DNA of 64,000 bases from Siphonodentalium dalli (GCA_032622095.1 CP136066.1:134695917-134759916); one strand, 5' to 3'; counted from the stretch's first letter, positions 13,501-28,500 are shown. The notes: a model not told the origin generated them from the sequence alone. Made by a program: numbers and translations.

Positions 13501-16500
13501 CTTAACTGTAGCTCGGCATAAAAATTAAAAGATTACTCACGACTGTCAAGAATGTCTGCCTGATCACATGATACACAGTAGCATCTGCCTCGCTTATCCT
13601 TAAAGAGCACCGTCTGAAGAATTATAAACGATATTACAGAGGCTAAATTGTATACAATATCTGCAATCAAACGTATGAGCCACGTGCAGTGTCTCCTTTT
13701 CATTTTTAGTTCCAGTGAAAATATCAAAATTGGAAATTTTTTATACCCCAAAAATAATTAAAATGATAAAGGCATGTGCCATGTCAGTTTCAATGACCAA
13801 AATATATCTGGTTGTGACAACTTTTTTCTGGCAGACAGCCAAAAAATACTGCTACCTCATGCCTCATATATCCATTATTCTATTATTTTGCTGAGAAAAA
13901 AACAGTCTGTTTGGAAAGAAAGTTCTACCACTTTCTAGGCTAGCCAAGCTCCTTCTACAGATGAATTGTATACTCTTCTTGTTACTTTTGTTCCAAAGTT
14001 AAAATAAAATCTTTAAATAATAAGTCATAAATAAATCCATACTGTGCCATTAAGTGATGGCCTTGGCAAAAATAAACAGAGAATTACAACAATACATACA
14101 TCACATCTATCACAGCTCTCTGCCATCATTTGATGCCCCTTAAGCAGACGCTCTCCCATTAGTTTACAAATCATTTCCGTCTGGCGTCGCCTGTGCTCAT
14201 AATCTGCTGCATCATAGATATTACTCACTGAAAAATTAAATAACCATCAATTTGTTGGAATTTAACATTATTTCAGCAGCTAAACAATCATATAGCCAGA
14301 GAGTTTCCATTGCCTTCTGCTATCAGGCAGATAATTATCTCAAATCTACGCTAGTTCTCAGTAAATTTGAATCTGATCTACACTATTGGTATAGATCTAA
14401 TTCAAAAAAAAATTATTATTAAATATTGAAAAAATGTGAAAGAGAAGACAGATAAGACATATCATCTTTGAACAATAGTATATGTGAATAATACTATTTC
14501 TCAATCATTTTCCTAGAAAGAAATAATTTATATAATCTGAGAAGAAAATATCTAGCCACATTTTTAAAGATCTCTCAAACCTTCTTGAATGGACTGAATT
14601 AGACTTAGATAATCAACAACAACAACGAAAAATGCTATGAAACTCCTTAAAAAAACATATGAGACTGCCCATATTCCACCTTAAAGTGTACTAATAGACA
14701 TACATGCTGTATGTGTCAATCAAAACAATTGCAATTTTCTAAAAATAGCAACATTTTCTCCCCCAGTTCATGGAACAAAACAGGTTCCAGTGAAAGAAGC
14801 TACTGATAACTGATCCATCTGACTCAAAATTATTTTATACTTCTAATTCAATACAGAATGTTTGGGGAAGAAATAGATATACTATATTTAAGGTGTACTT
14901 TTATCAGTTTTATGTTCAGTCTACCAAGGTGTTTAGCTCAGTTATACGGAAGTAAATTCAATGACAGTTTTAGTTTTATCCACTTACTACTTGAAGAAGT
15001 CTCTGCATGTTCGCATGTAACACAGTATGTCCTTCCTTTCTTATCTCTAAACAATACAGTCTGAAAGTGGGAACAAGGGAATATAGTAGAATCCTCTGAT
15101 AACAAACAAACAAGAGCTGATAGAATGCAAATGAAGTGAAAAAGTCAATGACACTATAGCTCTACTTGGAGAGGGGATAATGTCATACATTCTGGTCGAT
15201 GGAGCAATAAGGAATGCAAAAAGTTGAAATGTTTAGGTATTACTAGACATATCGAATATTCATTTGAAGTTTGGGATGAATCACATGAGAAATTTTGGTC
15301 ATGCTAAAGAATTTAGTAATGCAGAGAGTAAAATCAAAGATGGCTGCCAGTGTCCATGCTTTTTTATAAAAACATTTGATAGCCCTCATTTTGTCAGAAG
15401 ATCCGTATGAAGTTTGGTGTCAATTGAATGGAAACAAGCAGTCGCCGACGATGGTATCCCCCGCCGAATTGTGCAGTTGGGGAAGTGCATTCTCAATAAT
15501 GTTTGCGTTCTCAGTATGTGCTAAACAAGAGGTGGGATTTTGTCAAAAAGCCTGGCTTGCGAACTCATTTTAGGTACTGACATTTGTGGAAATGAGCCCT
15601 GTGACGTCGTCCATTTGCACCAAAAATAATAAACAAAGTCCAATAACTCTGCTGAAAATATCCGGCCGGACCTGGTTTGCGAACTCGTTCTAGATACTGG
15701 TCATGTGAACTCATATACCAAAAATCTTGAAATCCGTTGTCATTTGTGGAAATGAGCCCTGTGACGTCGTCCATTTGCACACAAAAAAATAAACAAAGTC
15801 CAATAACTCTGCTGAAAATATCCGGCCGGACCTGGTTTGTGAACACTTTCTAGATACTGGTCAAGTGAACTGATATATCAAATATCTTTGAAATCCGTTG
15901 AGATTTGTGGAAGTGAGCCCCGTGACGTCGTCTATTTGCTAATTGGGAAATTCGACAAGAATAATAAACAAAGTCCATTAACTCAAGTAAAAATAACCGG
16001 CCGGACCTGGCTTGCGAACTCATTCTAGGTAATGGTTATGTGAACTCATATACCACAAATCTTTGAAATCTTTGAAATCTCTTACAAATTCGGGACGGAC
16101 AGACGGAACGGAACCCATTTTCAATTTGGCGGGGGATAAATATTGGTTCTAGGTTGTGCCGAAGGATTTATTCATGCAAAGAGTAAATTCAAGATGGCCA
16201 CTGGTGTCCATGTTTATAACAAGGGGTACGCATCTAAGATGCTTTTGTCGAGTTTTTTGGCAGTCGAACCAAACTTCTGCCAATAAGGTGCACAACCCCT
16301 GGGAAAAAAAGTTGGACGGTGGTATATTATTGCAATAGACCTATATACAAAATATCAATTGAATCCGTTAATATTTCATTGAGTTATCGCACGAACGGTG
16401 ATAAAATTGTGATTAAATTAGACAAACTAAGACCCATAACTCTGTTGCAATAGACTCATATACCAAATATTGTTTAAATCAGTTAATATTTCATCGAGTT

Positions 16501-19500
16501 ATCGCGCTAACAGTGATAAAATTGCTAAAAATAGACAAACTAAGACCCATAACTCTGTGAAAAAAATTTGGACAAACCTGGTTTTCGAACTCGTCCGAGA
16601 TATTGTTGCAGGAGATTCATATACCAAATATTGTTGAAATTGGTTAATATTTCATCGAGTTATCGCGCTATCGGTGATAAAATTGCTAAAAATAGACAAA
16701 CTAAGACCCATAACTACGCGAAAATTTTGGACGGTGGTATATTATTGCAATAGACCTATATACCAAATATCAAAGTTATTGCAATAACGGTGATGAAATT
16801 GTGATTAAAATAGACAAACTAAGACCCATAACTCCGGAAAAAAAATTCGGACAAACCAGGTTTTCGAACTCATCCGAGATATTGTTGCAATAGACTCATA
16901 TACCAAATATTGTTTAAATCGGTTAATATCGCTAACGTTGATAAAATTGCTAAAAATAGACAAACTAAGACCCATAACTCCGCGAAAAAAATTCAGACAA
17001 ACCTGATTTTCGAACTCGTCCGAGATATTGTTGCAGGAGACTCATATACCAAATATTATTGAAATCGGTTAATATTTCATCGAGTTATCGCGCTAACGGT
17101 GATAAAATTGCTAAAAATAGACAAACTAAGACCCATAACTCCGGAAACAAATTTGGACAAACCTGGTTTCCGAACTCGTCCGAGATATTGTTGCAAGAGT
17201 CTCATATACCAAATATTGTTGAAATTGGTTAATATTTGCGTGAGTTATCGCGCTATCGGTAAAAAACTTAACTAAAAACCATCTAATGTGATAGCTCCCA
17301 TCTAGAGGTGACCCAAGATGGCTGCTGATGGCCATGTTTTTTTAACGAATTTCGGTACCATCTAGAAGTCACCCTGAATATCCATATGACATTTGGTGAC
17401 AATCAGATGAAGGATGTGGCCTGTAGGGAGTGCTGAAGGAATTATTGACAGACGAATAGTTCAATAGACTGACGAATGGCAGATGCCAACCCATGTCAAT
17501 AGTTCAAACTTGACTTTGTTATCAAGCTCAGCTAAAAGTATAATTCTTGTTACTGAACTACCCAACATTTGATTTCAGTCCAGAAAATACTATCAGTGAA
17601 ATTCAATGTAAATAGGGTGCATAACTGCTTTCCAATCAAGCACTAATAGTTATCTAAAATATAATCAAATTAAAAAAAATTGTGACTTATTTGATCAAAC
17701 CTGGAAACCCTTTATTTTTAATTTCCATTTATTTCTATGGCAAAACTGATAACATGAAACCAAACCTGGCAAGAAAAATGGCTGTTTACCTCACAACTAT
17801 CACAGGACTCCGCTAACATTCTGTGTCCTTTAAGGAGACATTCTCCCATCAGCTTACACGTCAGGTCCATCCTTCTGCGTCTTTCCTCCATTTCTGCTGA
17901 TTCAGTGATGTTAGGAACTGTGGAAAATGTTCACTTAGTATGTTAGAAATTATTCAGCTACTAATGTTGGACCAATTGTTAAAAATACCAACTTTGAGAT
18001 AACCTCAATGATCCAGTCATACATGTTAACCTATGAGGAGCCCAAATAGGGAGATTGGTTTTCATAGTTAAGGAGATGTGGACCAAATTAGGAAGATTTT
18101 TGTTATCACTATAAACTTTCAATTTTTACAGTTTATTGCTAAATATACTATACGGGTACCAAATATTAAATTCTTAACATAACACAACACTTTATGTCAC
18201 TTTACCATTAAATTTCAGATAAAATTAATTCATTTGGTCTCATTGTATTCCTTCACATACATCATAGTTGAGGTCTTGGCTAGTCTAAGAATGTCTTTTG
18301 TTGTTTTAAATTGGTGGCACTCACTGTTGTTATTTTTACAGGACATCAATAGACACAAAGTCTCCCTAATTGAATGGGTGTCAACGTCTTAAAGACTGTT
18401 TATTGTAAATAATCTCACTTTCACAAGACTAACTTACTAGATAACTCCAACCCTACTACAGATTAACTAGAGTTTATATCTAGTGCAAAAGAGCTGCTAT
18501 TAACTGTGTCACCTTCTTGACATTGATTTTAAAGATAGACCAATTTCTAAATACATCTTGTTGCTTGAGAAATTGAAAACTTGCTTGCCAAAATTCAAGC
18601 CAAATAAAATAACTTTTGCAAGTTTTGCCAACTGTGAATTATTTTTGCAAGGACACCAAGAACTCTAAATATACTGATGACTAATCTTTTCATTACTTAA
18701 TAGATTCTTCCATTCAGTTATAAAAGTACTGTATACATTGGAATGGTCTATTATTTACCTGGATGGGGTGTTTTTATAATACAAATGTTCCACATAACAA
18801 GTTCAGCAAACGGCCTGAGGCCAAATGCTATAGGTCAAATTTATTTTCAGGCGTCCAGGACATTCCCCAAGTCAACGATTTGTTAGCGAGTATTAGTCAT
18901 CAAAGGGTTAAGAAGCACTCACTATTACAAGTAGGCTACCTGTTAAAGTTTGTTCTTGAGATTCTGCCATTGCATCAATTTGATCTGATAGCTTACTATC
19001 TGTCATCTGACTTTCTTGCAACTGTGAAAGATTTGCCTGTGGGTTGATCACTAGAACAACAAAGATACACATTAAAGTTATAGATAGAAACAAGTCGGTA
19101 ATGTCACATGATAGAAGTGATGTGTTTCCAACAGAATATATAGCTGCCTAAACTTTTAAATATCAAAATATGTTCTTATTGAGATGCATATCAGAATAGG
19201 GATGATTGTCAAATTCAAATAAATGACTCAGCTTATAATATAATTTATTAGATAAATTACTGTGTATTCATGCCCATACACATATCAATGGAAGGAGGGG
19301 GAAATATCAGGGATATCAATGGAAGGAGGGGGAAATATCCAGGATATCAATGGAAGGAGGGGGGAATATATGGGGATATCAACAGAAAGAGGGGGGAAAT
19401 ATTCAGGGATATCAATGCAAGGGAGGGGGAAATATCTGGGGATATCAATGAAAGGAGGGGGGAAATATCTGGGGATATCATTGGAAGGCGGGGGAAATAT

Positions 19501-22500
19501 CCAAGATATCAATGGAAGGGGGAGAGGAAATATCCAGGATATCAATGGAAGGTGGGGGAAATATCCGGGATATCAATGGAAGGAGGGGGAAATATCCAGG
19601 ATATCAATGGAAGGAGGGGGAAATATCCAGGATATCAATGGAAGGGGGAGAGGAAATGGAAATATCCAGGATATCAATGGAAGGGGGAGAGGAAATATCC
19701 GGGATATCAATGGAAGGAGGGGAGGAATATATGGGGATATCAATGGAAAGAGGGGGGAAATATTCAGGGATATCAATGCAAGGGAGGGGGAAATATCTGG
19801 GGATATCAATGGAAGGCGGGGGGAAATATCTGGGGATATCATTGGAAGGCGGGGGAAATATCCAGAGGAGGGAGACTGTATTAAAACGCTTTAGATCAGC
19901 GAATTGAGTGCACATGTTAAAGGCTTAGCATGATACTAACTGAACATTAAACATATATAAATTAGTCGAAAATGTAACAATAATAATCCAAAAATATTGG
20001 TATGGGCATCTCAATGTAAAACTAATAAAAGATTATTGAATGAATCATTTGATAATTAATTCACCTGGATCAACTTTGTTAGTATTTGATGACAACTCTG
20101 TACATGCAACACAATAGTTGTTTCCTTTCCTGTCCTGTAGTAATATAGTCTGCAAATATAAGAATGATTTTAAAGGAACATATCATGATTGAATAAATTA
20201 TTTTACCTGATCACGATGACTTTTCCCTTTGTTTTCAATTGAGATATTATGAGAAATATTAGTCAGGTACAGATTTACTCCAGTATAAATTTGGGTGTCC
20301 AGACCTAAAGAGCAGGACATTCTTTATGATGAATCTTTGAGCAGACATGATACCCACAACCATGCGTGATAGTAGTGTGTCTGTCATTTGCAGAATGAGG
20401 TCCCCCCGAGTGTGAATTTAGTGATTCTTTCCCACAAAGCGGGCTAGAATCACAAAATTCACCCTCTGGGGACCTCATTCTGCTTTGGCCTCATCTTCTG
20501 GAAGTATCTATAGTCTCTATAATTTATCATGGTTTTTTGTTACTTTTTCCCTTCTATATCCCCTAAAATGCATAATCGAGGTGACTAATGGGTGAACTCA
20601 CCAACTTCAACTGGGGAACTGCAATCTGATCTTAGGTCTGCCATAGCATTTGAGGCCTAATCACAATAGGGTTCCCAGAGGATGAAGTTGGTGATGCTAG
20701 CCCACCATGCGGGATAGTGTCACTAAATTCATCCCTCTGGGGACGTCATTCTGCGAATGGCAAACAATATTTTCCAAAAAAGTTAAATATATATCTCCTA
20801 GAAGTATCTTGCCCACTGAACTATATGGTATATTCCCAAATTAACTAGAAAGGGTTAACAAACCCCTGAGTTGAAAACGGTACGAAAATTCTATGGTACA
20901 TTTTATCATGTTCATTACGTCCTGTAATATCCTGGCCACGTGATCTCCGATCCCATAAAACCAATTGCCCGGACAATTCATCCTCTCTTTTTCCCCATTA
21001 GGACATTCCTCGTGAGCGGGGTGGGTGCGAAGCCCTGGGAGGGAGCTCAGTGTTCAGTGGGCAAGATACTTCTAGGAGATATATATTTTACTTTTTTGGA
21101 AAATATTGTATCTCCGTCAAAGTCATCTTGCCCACTGAACTATATGGTATAATATAGAATTTTCTGGCAGGTGGAGGCCACGAGGAAAAATAAAACAACT
21201 CTATGCACCTCAATCAAAGAACTGGATTGACCCGATAACCTACAATATCACCAAAAGCCAATGTATGTAATTACACAATAAGACTAATACATGTTGGCCA
21301 GCTATCAGAGGGCCCAAACTAAAAAAATAGTGGTGACTAGGATTGAAGGCCCTGCAAATAAAGTATATAATTTCAGAATGATATGGAGACGGAGATGACC
21401 TACCCTTCGGAGCTTAGAGCGAGCAATGTATCGGTTGAGTACTTGCTGGACAAGGAATGTGAAACCCCCACCAAAAGGGAAGAAATATATATTTCCTGAT
21501 GGAATAGAAATTGACAACTGAGGGGGATATCGCAATAATGCATTTAACAGGCTAACCCATGCGCAAACAAAGACAATAAGGAAAAAACAGCCTTATAAGG
21601 GACATGAAGAAACAACCAAAGGCAAACGACGCAAATTATAAAAACGACCCCTATAAAAATAGAGCCACTTCCAAAGCCAATTCTTGAGGAGGCAATGTAC
21701 TAGTAGGCGATCGAGCCTGATGAAAAAACGGCTGCAAGCTCAAAAAGGGCCCAGACACCCATTAATCCATGGTATGCCATTGGCTGTAAGGATTGAAATA
21801 TCATGGACCGATAATCTTACTCATGACCAGGAAGAGATTCTCACCAAAATCGTTAATTGCACCAACCCTGTAAGATAGCCGGAAGAAGTCGAATGGATAG
21901 AATTCTACATATAGTGAACCAAACATGTAAGGAAAATTTGTAGGAAACCTAGAGTCCCTTTGCTGACAGAGCACACTACAATGCTTTTGTCGGAAAGCAT
22001 CAGAAGATCAAATGTGCCAAGATGACCCACTACTGGAGTTTCAAATAGGGTCGTGAAGTATTAGCGTTTACTAAAAAAGAAAACGGTAATTTATATATAG
22101 ATGTTATTGAAAAGTATTTTCCTTTTGAAAAGGAGAACGTGAAATCACATTTAAAATGAGAGATAGAAAACGTTCCGTTTACCGTATAACCAGGAAGTAA
22201 AGGAATAATCTATTCGAGGAATGACCTCATTGGCATGTGTCCCGTCGATTAAGTTCCTGCCTTCCTGCGTTTACCCCAACATTGAGCGAATTACAGAGTC
22301 CGGATTACTGCAGTGATTACCAATGGAGACCCCAACGCATGGCCATTAGCTCGTGGATACAAACAATTATGGAACATTTGTAATGAACCATTGAATCCGA
22401 GAACAAGAGAATCCTGATGAATCACTGAACATTATGGACCATGAGCACTCACACAAAATCTATTGGTCTAAATTAAGCCCAAAAATACAACCGTCGCTGT

Positions 22501-25500
22501 CAATGTGTCGCATGTTATTGATAAGAAGATACGGTAAGAGAATGGGACGAGAAGAAATCAGAAAAAGACTACCGGTACTTCTAATCAACTGTCCACAAAA
22601 GTATTCAACAAGTGGTTGCAAGTCTTGAGATTCATTGAGAATCACCAAAACTATTCTCGTAATGATTCTCGCGAAACTTTTCAAGTTCAGTGCTGTATGA
22701 TTAACTTGATTCAGCATCAGATTCTCCCAAAAGTAAATGCCTTTGGCACCTGGCGTTGATATGTTTCGAGGTTTTAATAAGGCTTTCCATTCCTCACATG
22801 ACGATATTCAGTGTTGAAATACTGGCTAGCTCCAAAGTGAAACCCAACTGAGAAATCATAGGAAACCTTCACCCTGATGGTGGCACCAGTCCAAAACCAG
22901 CAGAAACCGATGGAAGTTTGAATTAGCAAAATACAGAGACCCAGGAGCAGTGCGCCCCCAACCAATCGTGCTCTTCTGGCTGACCCCACGACAGATCGAT
23001 GGTTCAAGGTAGCCCTTTTGGGACGGATGGCTGCCCTTCCGATCGCACCTTGTTCTTGAGATAACCATCGCCCGAAGCGCGAATCTAGTGGGCAGATCAT
23101 AAGATCTGGCCTCCTACCCCCAATGCTAGTGAATATCTCGCACGAGGGGAAGCATCTGGCAATGATCTGCTTCAGTCTGTATGAAGTGCGCACAACGTTA
23201 TTAATATGTTGCCCCATTAAGCCCGAGCAAATGGCTGATATAGACCTCACTTCAACTGCTGAGACCATGTCACAAAATCATGTAATCCAACAGGCTGATC
23301 ACGGATAACGTCCCGATTATGAGACCTCGCAGGCGCCGGATGGCACATTGAAAGAAGCAACAACATATAAAGCAAGGAGTTGAACTTTTGAATACCTGGT
23401 CCGTTCCCATGTCGCCAGGTTTGCAGTCCGATTGCCTAACCACTCGGCTACAGCGACACTTGTCTGCATCAGAGAACCCTGAACAACTATCTGAGCTCCC
23501 TCGTAGTACATTTCTCTTCTTCTTTCCCACTAGGCACTCGCATTCGAACGCCCGCCTCCAATATTCGAGCGAGGCGGCTTCTCTTTTGTATGGGTGACCC
23601 CAAAGGAATGTCCAAAGCCTTTTCACCTCAGGGATAGAGCTACAGCTCGTCCCGATCCCGATCTCCATCCGTCCGAACTGGCGATGGGTTGTTAGTAGGG
23701 GCAGTATCGGAAGCATGCCACCTACTCAAACGGTATCAGGGAACAAATTTGTGTGCATTGAGATTCAAACCCGAAGGTACTGGCTTCTGTTGATCAGAAG
23801 GCGGCCAGTAACGGAATTCCAGGCCCAGAGATATGGAGTTGGCCAAGGAGGAAGCATGCTTGGGAATTTTTGCCCCAGCCCAAGCCAAGCAGGGGCCAAA
23901 GGCATATAGGATTATAATAGGGACAGGGTGTTATCACCCCCAGCAGTGCTGACCCCGAGATGGTGACTTGTAGAGATGGACGGCGTGGTTCAAATGTTAG
24001 ATGAGAAGCACACGGCCATACCTGGGCACGCCAACCCACCAACGGCCGACCCGAGGGAGCAGATTGACGTCCCATACGATAGTCCACGGATCCCACTATG
24101 TGTGGCTCTTCTTGGAGGGGCAGCTTGGCTGCGGTGCCCTCACGTTCCGTGTTTGAGGTAACTATCGCCCCGAGTTGCTAAGCCACAGAGGAGATCACTA
24201 TTCTCTAGTGTCCTGGTCTCAAGAGGCAGCGGGACCCTCGAAACGAGGAGAAGAGCATCGCTAGGGGAGCTACAGGCAAGGAGTTCTTCTGTACCGGGTC
24301 TTACATCATGTAACAGTCCTTTTCCTGAGAACGTATTTACTGTCAGGTGCCGAATAATAGTGTTGGCACGATTATTAATTGTGGAGAAAACTCCCAACGA
24401 TCACTATTATTTGGAATTGAGACACAAAGTGAAATTGCCATTACTATTATTAATCTCAGCCCAAATCTAGGCCATCACGATCATCAGGCACCCGAGAGTA
24501 GTGTGATTGCACTGTCAACACCAGTCAAGTCTGTTTGACAATTGCTAACAATCAAAAATACACATGTTGTTTTGTGTTATGCTGATAAGCACCTTGGCTG
24601 TGGCGACTAGCCACAATAATCGAATCGATTGTGTCTGTCCACTAACCTTGGTTTGCACGAAATCAATTTTTAACACAATATTTTTATAATTATTATTAAT
24701 TTGAAAAAGTGCAAATTTACACTCGGGATTTACAATCTTATTTCACAAGAGTTAAATACTGCTTCCGTTAGTGGTACACCAGACTACTACTGTCATAGTC
24801 TAAATAAATATTGCAGTGACACAGCCGTCAAACGGCCGAAAGTAAGTCACCTAATTTTGTGATATCGTTAGTGTACAAACCGCTAGCACGTGGCTTCTTA
24901 TTATACCGACCATAGAATTAAACGTACAAGTATGCGATATATTCTTGCTATAAAGCAATGATGAGCGTCTTTTGTCATATCCAAACGTGCACCTATTATT
25001 CCGCCTGTCGGCGACAAACATTATTTTAGATGCCTGTTTTTGTTCTGCCTTCCAGCGAGTTAAAAATATGGAAAACAACATTTCTATAAACGAAACGAGT
25101 TTTTCCATCTCGTAACTGAAGAAGCCGATTACAAAAATATTAAAACGCTAAAGAAACACGATTGTGCTCGCGTAGTCTTTGTGCCAATTGCATACATATC
25201 AATAATAATAATCAAAGGACATAATGTTTTTTGTATAGTACAAAAAACTGTCAAAACTTAGCTTCGATTTTTCAGGAGATGTTCCCAGCTAGTCAAACTA
25301 GAAAAAGAGAGGATGAATTGTCCGGGCAATTGGTTTTATGGGATCGGAGATCATGTGGCCAGGATATTACAGGACGTCATGAACCTGATAAAATGTACCA
25401 TAGAATTTTCGTACCGTTTTATTTCATTTCATATTTCATTCTGAACACAATTATGAAGTGTTCCATATCACTTTAAATATAGAGTGATAAATGTTAGAGA

Positions 25501-28500
25501 CTTACATCACAGACTTCACATTCAGAATTGAGCATCTTGTAGCCTTTCAGCATGTAATCACTGAGCAGCTTGCTAATTTTATCTGATCTCTCATGTCTCG
25601 CGTCTAAAATCTTCTGTTCTGCTTCATTAGGTGGGTGCCATTCTATATCCATATCTGTGGGAATATATTGAACAATGATTTGGTGGTGAAATAACCTAAA
25701 TTATCTAAGTGCAATGCAACTTTTAAGACCACTGACGTACTGTGACAAACCATTGGCATATCGTTCTCCATAAGGTCAAGTCACTTCAATCACATTTCCA
25801 ATAAGATTTTAATCTTAACCAAATAATTTTAAGCACTTAAGTAAAAACCTTGACAGACATACGACTATGGAAACAAGGTGGATGAAGAGGAAGCTGTCAA
25901 CAAACATGTGAGCTGTGGGATATAACTGAGGAAAGACAAAAGAGATAATCCAAGTGAATGTAAATCAATCCTACAGACATTTTTGCATGGTGTTCAGATG
26001 GCGGTCATTTTCATCTTTTCAAGCAATCATACCTTCCACTGAACCAGCTGTTTTATATAACATACAATGTATTTTAAAGTGAGCTTGTTGAATATGTCTG
26101 CTTTGACATATCCTCTCTTCAATTATTGGAAGATTGTATTAGGCCAATATAAAAACAATTCTAGATTTTCATTCCCTCCCAACCCTATTTTTGGTCCACT
26201 CCCAGCTGCCCCCCCCCCCCTCCCCCCCCTAAAATTGTTTCTCTCATGTCTTAACCTTCGAAGGACATTGAAATGTCCTATTAATCAGTCAGTTTTAATC
26301 AAATTGGGCAATTTAAATCACCTTCTATTTTATAAGGTAGGATATCGCATATATTTCAAGAACTGACCATGACCATTTATGTTAGCAAGAATAAAATATA
26401 AAAAATAAAATTCTTCCTCCCGTCCCAATTTTACCAAAAAGTTGGATGAGAATGTAGTGATTTATTAATATTGGCCTTACCGGTTTTCCTTTTTGCAACA
26501 AGTTTCATTACATGAAACACCTGACCCAAAAATCTTAACAGATTGACTGTGTGTGTAGCTGCAAAGATCACGCGACATTGGCTGGTGATACCAACACATG
26601 TCACAAGTACCTGAACCTGGCTAACAATAAATGCTCACCATTGCTTGCTGATGGTTGTTCACTGGGTTCATCAGTCAAATCAATCTGAGTGAAGGGATTT
26701 GTACTTGACAACCTCTTACCATTCAGTAACTGTACTGCACTGGTCGGCGAGTCAGCTGCTGAAAACAGTGTCAAATCTTAATGGATAATGAACAAGTCAG
26801 TTCTTTACTACAGTATTGCCCTAATTAATCGACTCCCTAAACACAGCAGAATTATGGGTAACTTTTCAGGATTTAGTCGGAAATATAGCTTGTTGCCATT
26901 CATTGGAAAGCTCTCACTGAGAATGACCCCAAAATGACTCGTTCCCATCTACATGTCAACAGCTATGACAAATTTCAAAATGATTCGACCGAAGGTATGA
27001 CCTGTAGCCCGTGCTACGTTGACGAATCACACACGCACACACACGGATGACAGATACCAAGCCATGGCAATAGCTCAAACTTTACAAAGTAAAGTTGAAC
27101 TAAAAATTTATAGCTCCCTTCTAGTGGTCATCCCTAAAGATCCGTTTGAAGTTTGGTGAAGACCGTAAGAGGGATGTGGTCTGTAGAGTGTGCTATAGGA
27201 TTCAGTCATGCAAAGAGTAAAATCCAAGATGGCTGCAGGCAGCCATGTTTTTCAACAAAATTCAGAAATATTTCAAGCCTCATATCTAGTGGTCACCCAA
27301 GACGACCCATATGAAGTTTGGTGACGCTCGGATGGAGGATGTGGTCTGCAGGGTGTGTCAAATACCATTTGTTTCATCCATAAATACATCCATCGAAAAC
27401 CTTTAAGTCTTGAAGCCACTTTAAAGAGTTATTCCACATTAAAAAAAAACGCTCCCTCTCTTTACTTTCAGGCACAGAAGTGGATTTATGTTTGTGGCCG
27501 GATTCTTACGCCAAAAAGGTGATATGTTTACTTACTATAGCCCGCTGGGATGAATATCATCTGGGAAGTTTTTGTATATATGTACAGCTGTATGGTAGAC
27601 TAGTTACTCTTAGCTCACAGAAACTCCAAACATGGTATTCAGACGAAAATTCAAGCACATACTCAGAACTGACATGTGTAATTAACTGACTGTCAATTTA
27701 TGGCACAAGTGTGATAGTATAAAGACATATTGACCTACTGCTATCACAAGAGCGCCATAATTCTGCTGTGGTTAGGGAGTCGATTAATTAGGGCATTACT
27801 GTAGCTCGGTTGATTCTAGCGCATGAAGCTGGATCCATTAATAGGTCAAATAAATAAAAATTACCTTTTATCAGGCACCTCCCTCATCACATAACTTTTC
27901 TTTTAACAACACAAAAGTATCGCCCATAAAAGTGGCTTTCCGCTGAGGTTTATTAATTTTCTGATGTGGCTTAATTCGTAAGATGTCTTAATCTGGCCTG
28001 TGATGACTGAACAAAACCTGTAGGATGTATTCATTCATCCCATCGTTAATATTTAAAAGATTATTCATATCTCATGGAATATGACAGAGATACAAGGATA
28101 GGCATATTTTACACTATAAGGACCATAACTTCAGAAAATGGAAGTGTCAACGACACTGTAGTTCAACTTGAGGAGGGTTCATGCAAAGAGCAAAACATAA
28201 GATGGCTGCTAATAGGAAATCAAATTAAATTAAACATGCCTGTATTATAACTATCAAAAACAATTCTCCAATAATTGTGGCTTGCCGGGTGTACTGATCG
28301 ATTAAAATGTAAATAGTTTGATAGTGAATAAAATGTGGATATATAAATTGAAAGTTCCTATCTAGAGGCCACCCCAAATATCTATATAAAATTTGGTGAC
28401 GATCGGGTGAGGGATATGAGTCATCATGTGACCAGAAGGGTGTGCCGAAGTATTTAGTCAGGCAAAAAGTAACATCAAAGATGGCCGCTGAGTGCCATGT

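Larger units (their letters stand above)
15146..17530. mobile_element. Composite repeat in intron 8 with two tandem arrays
   Basis: Bounded by tgacactatagctctactt (15146) and caagctcagctaaaag (17520), degenerate forms of the ends of the 49.1-kb element. It contains aagatggc-type blocks (15338, 16193, 17316) and two tandem arrays (15590-16075 and 16380-17250). Boundaries are approximate; it may be several nested insertions. Confidence 0.55.

Noticed and set aside
19262-19907. Overlapping 131-210 codon plus-strand ORFs (repeating DINGR/YQWKE/ISMEG) and 86-103 codon minus ORFs
   Set aside because: They arise from a ~31-bp minisatellite lacking stops in most frames; the same peptide set cycles through all frames, so no coding selection is implied.
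23385-23462. Functional tRNA gene
   Set aside because: Only an A-box and weak B-box are present; no acceptor stem closes the molecule and the anticodon arm does not fit the Ser/Leu-type A-box.
22774-23716. 164- and 148-codon minus ORFs in the GC-richer part of the 4.5-kb element
   Set aside because: No recognisable domain; overlapping ORFs in other frames are similarly long because of GC content; one crosses the tRNA-like sequence.
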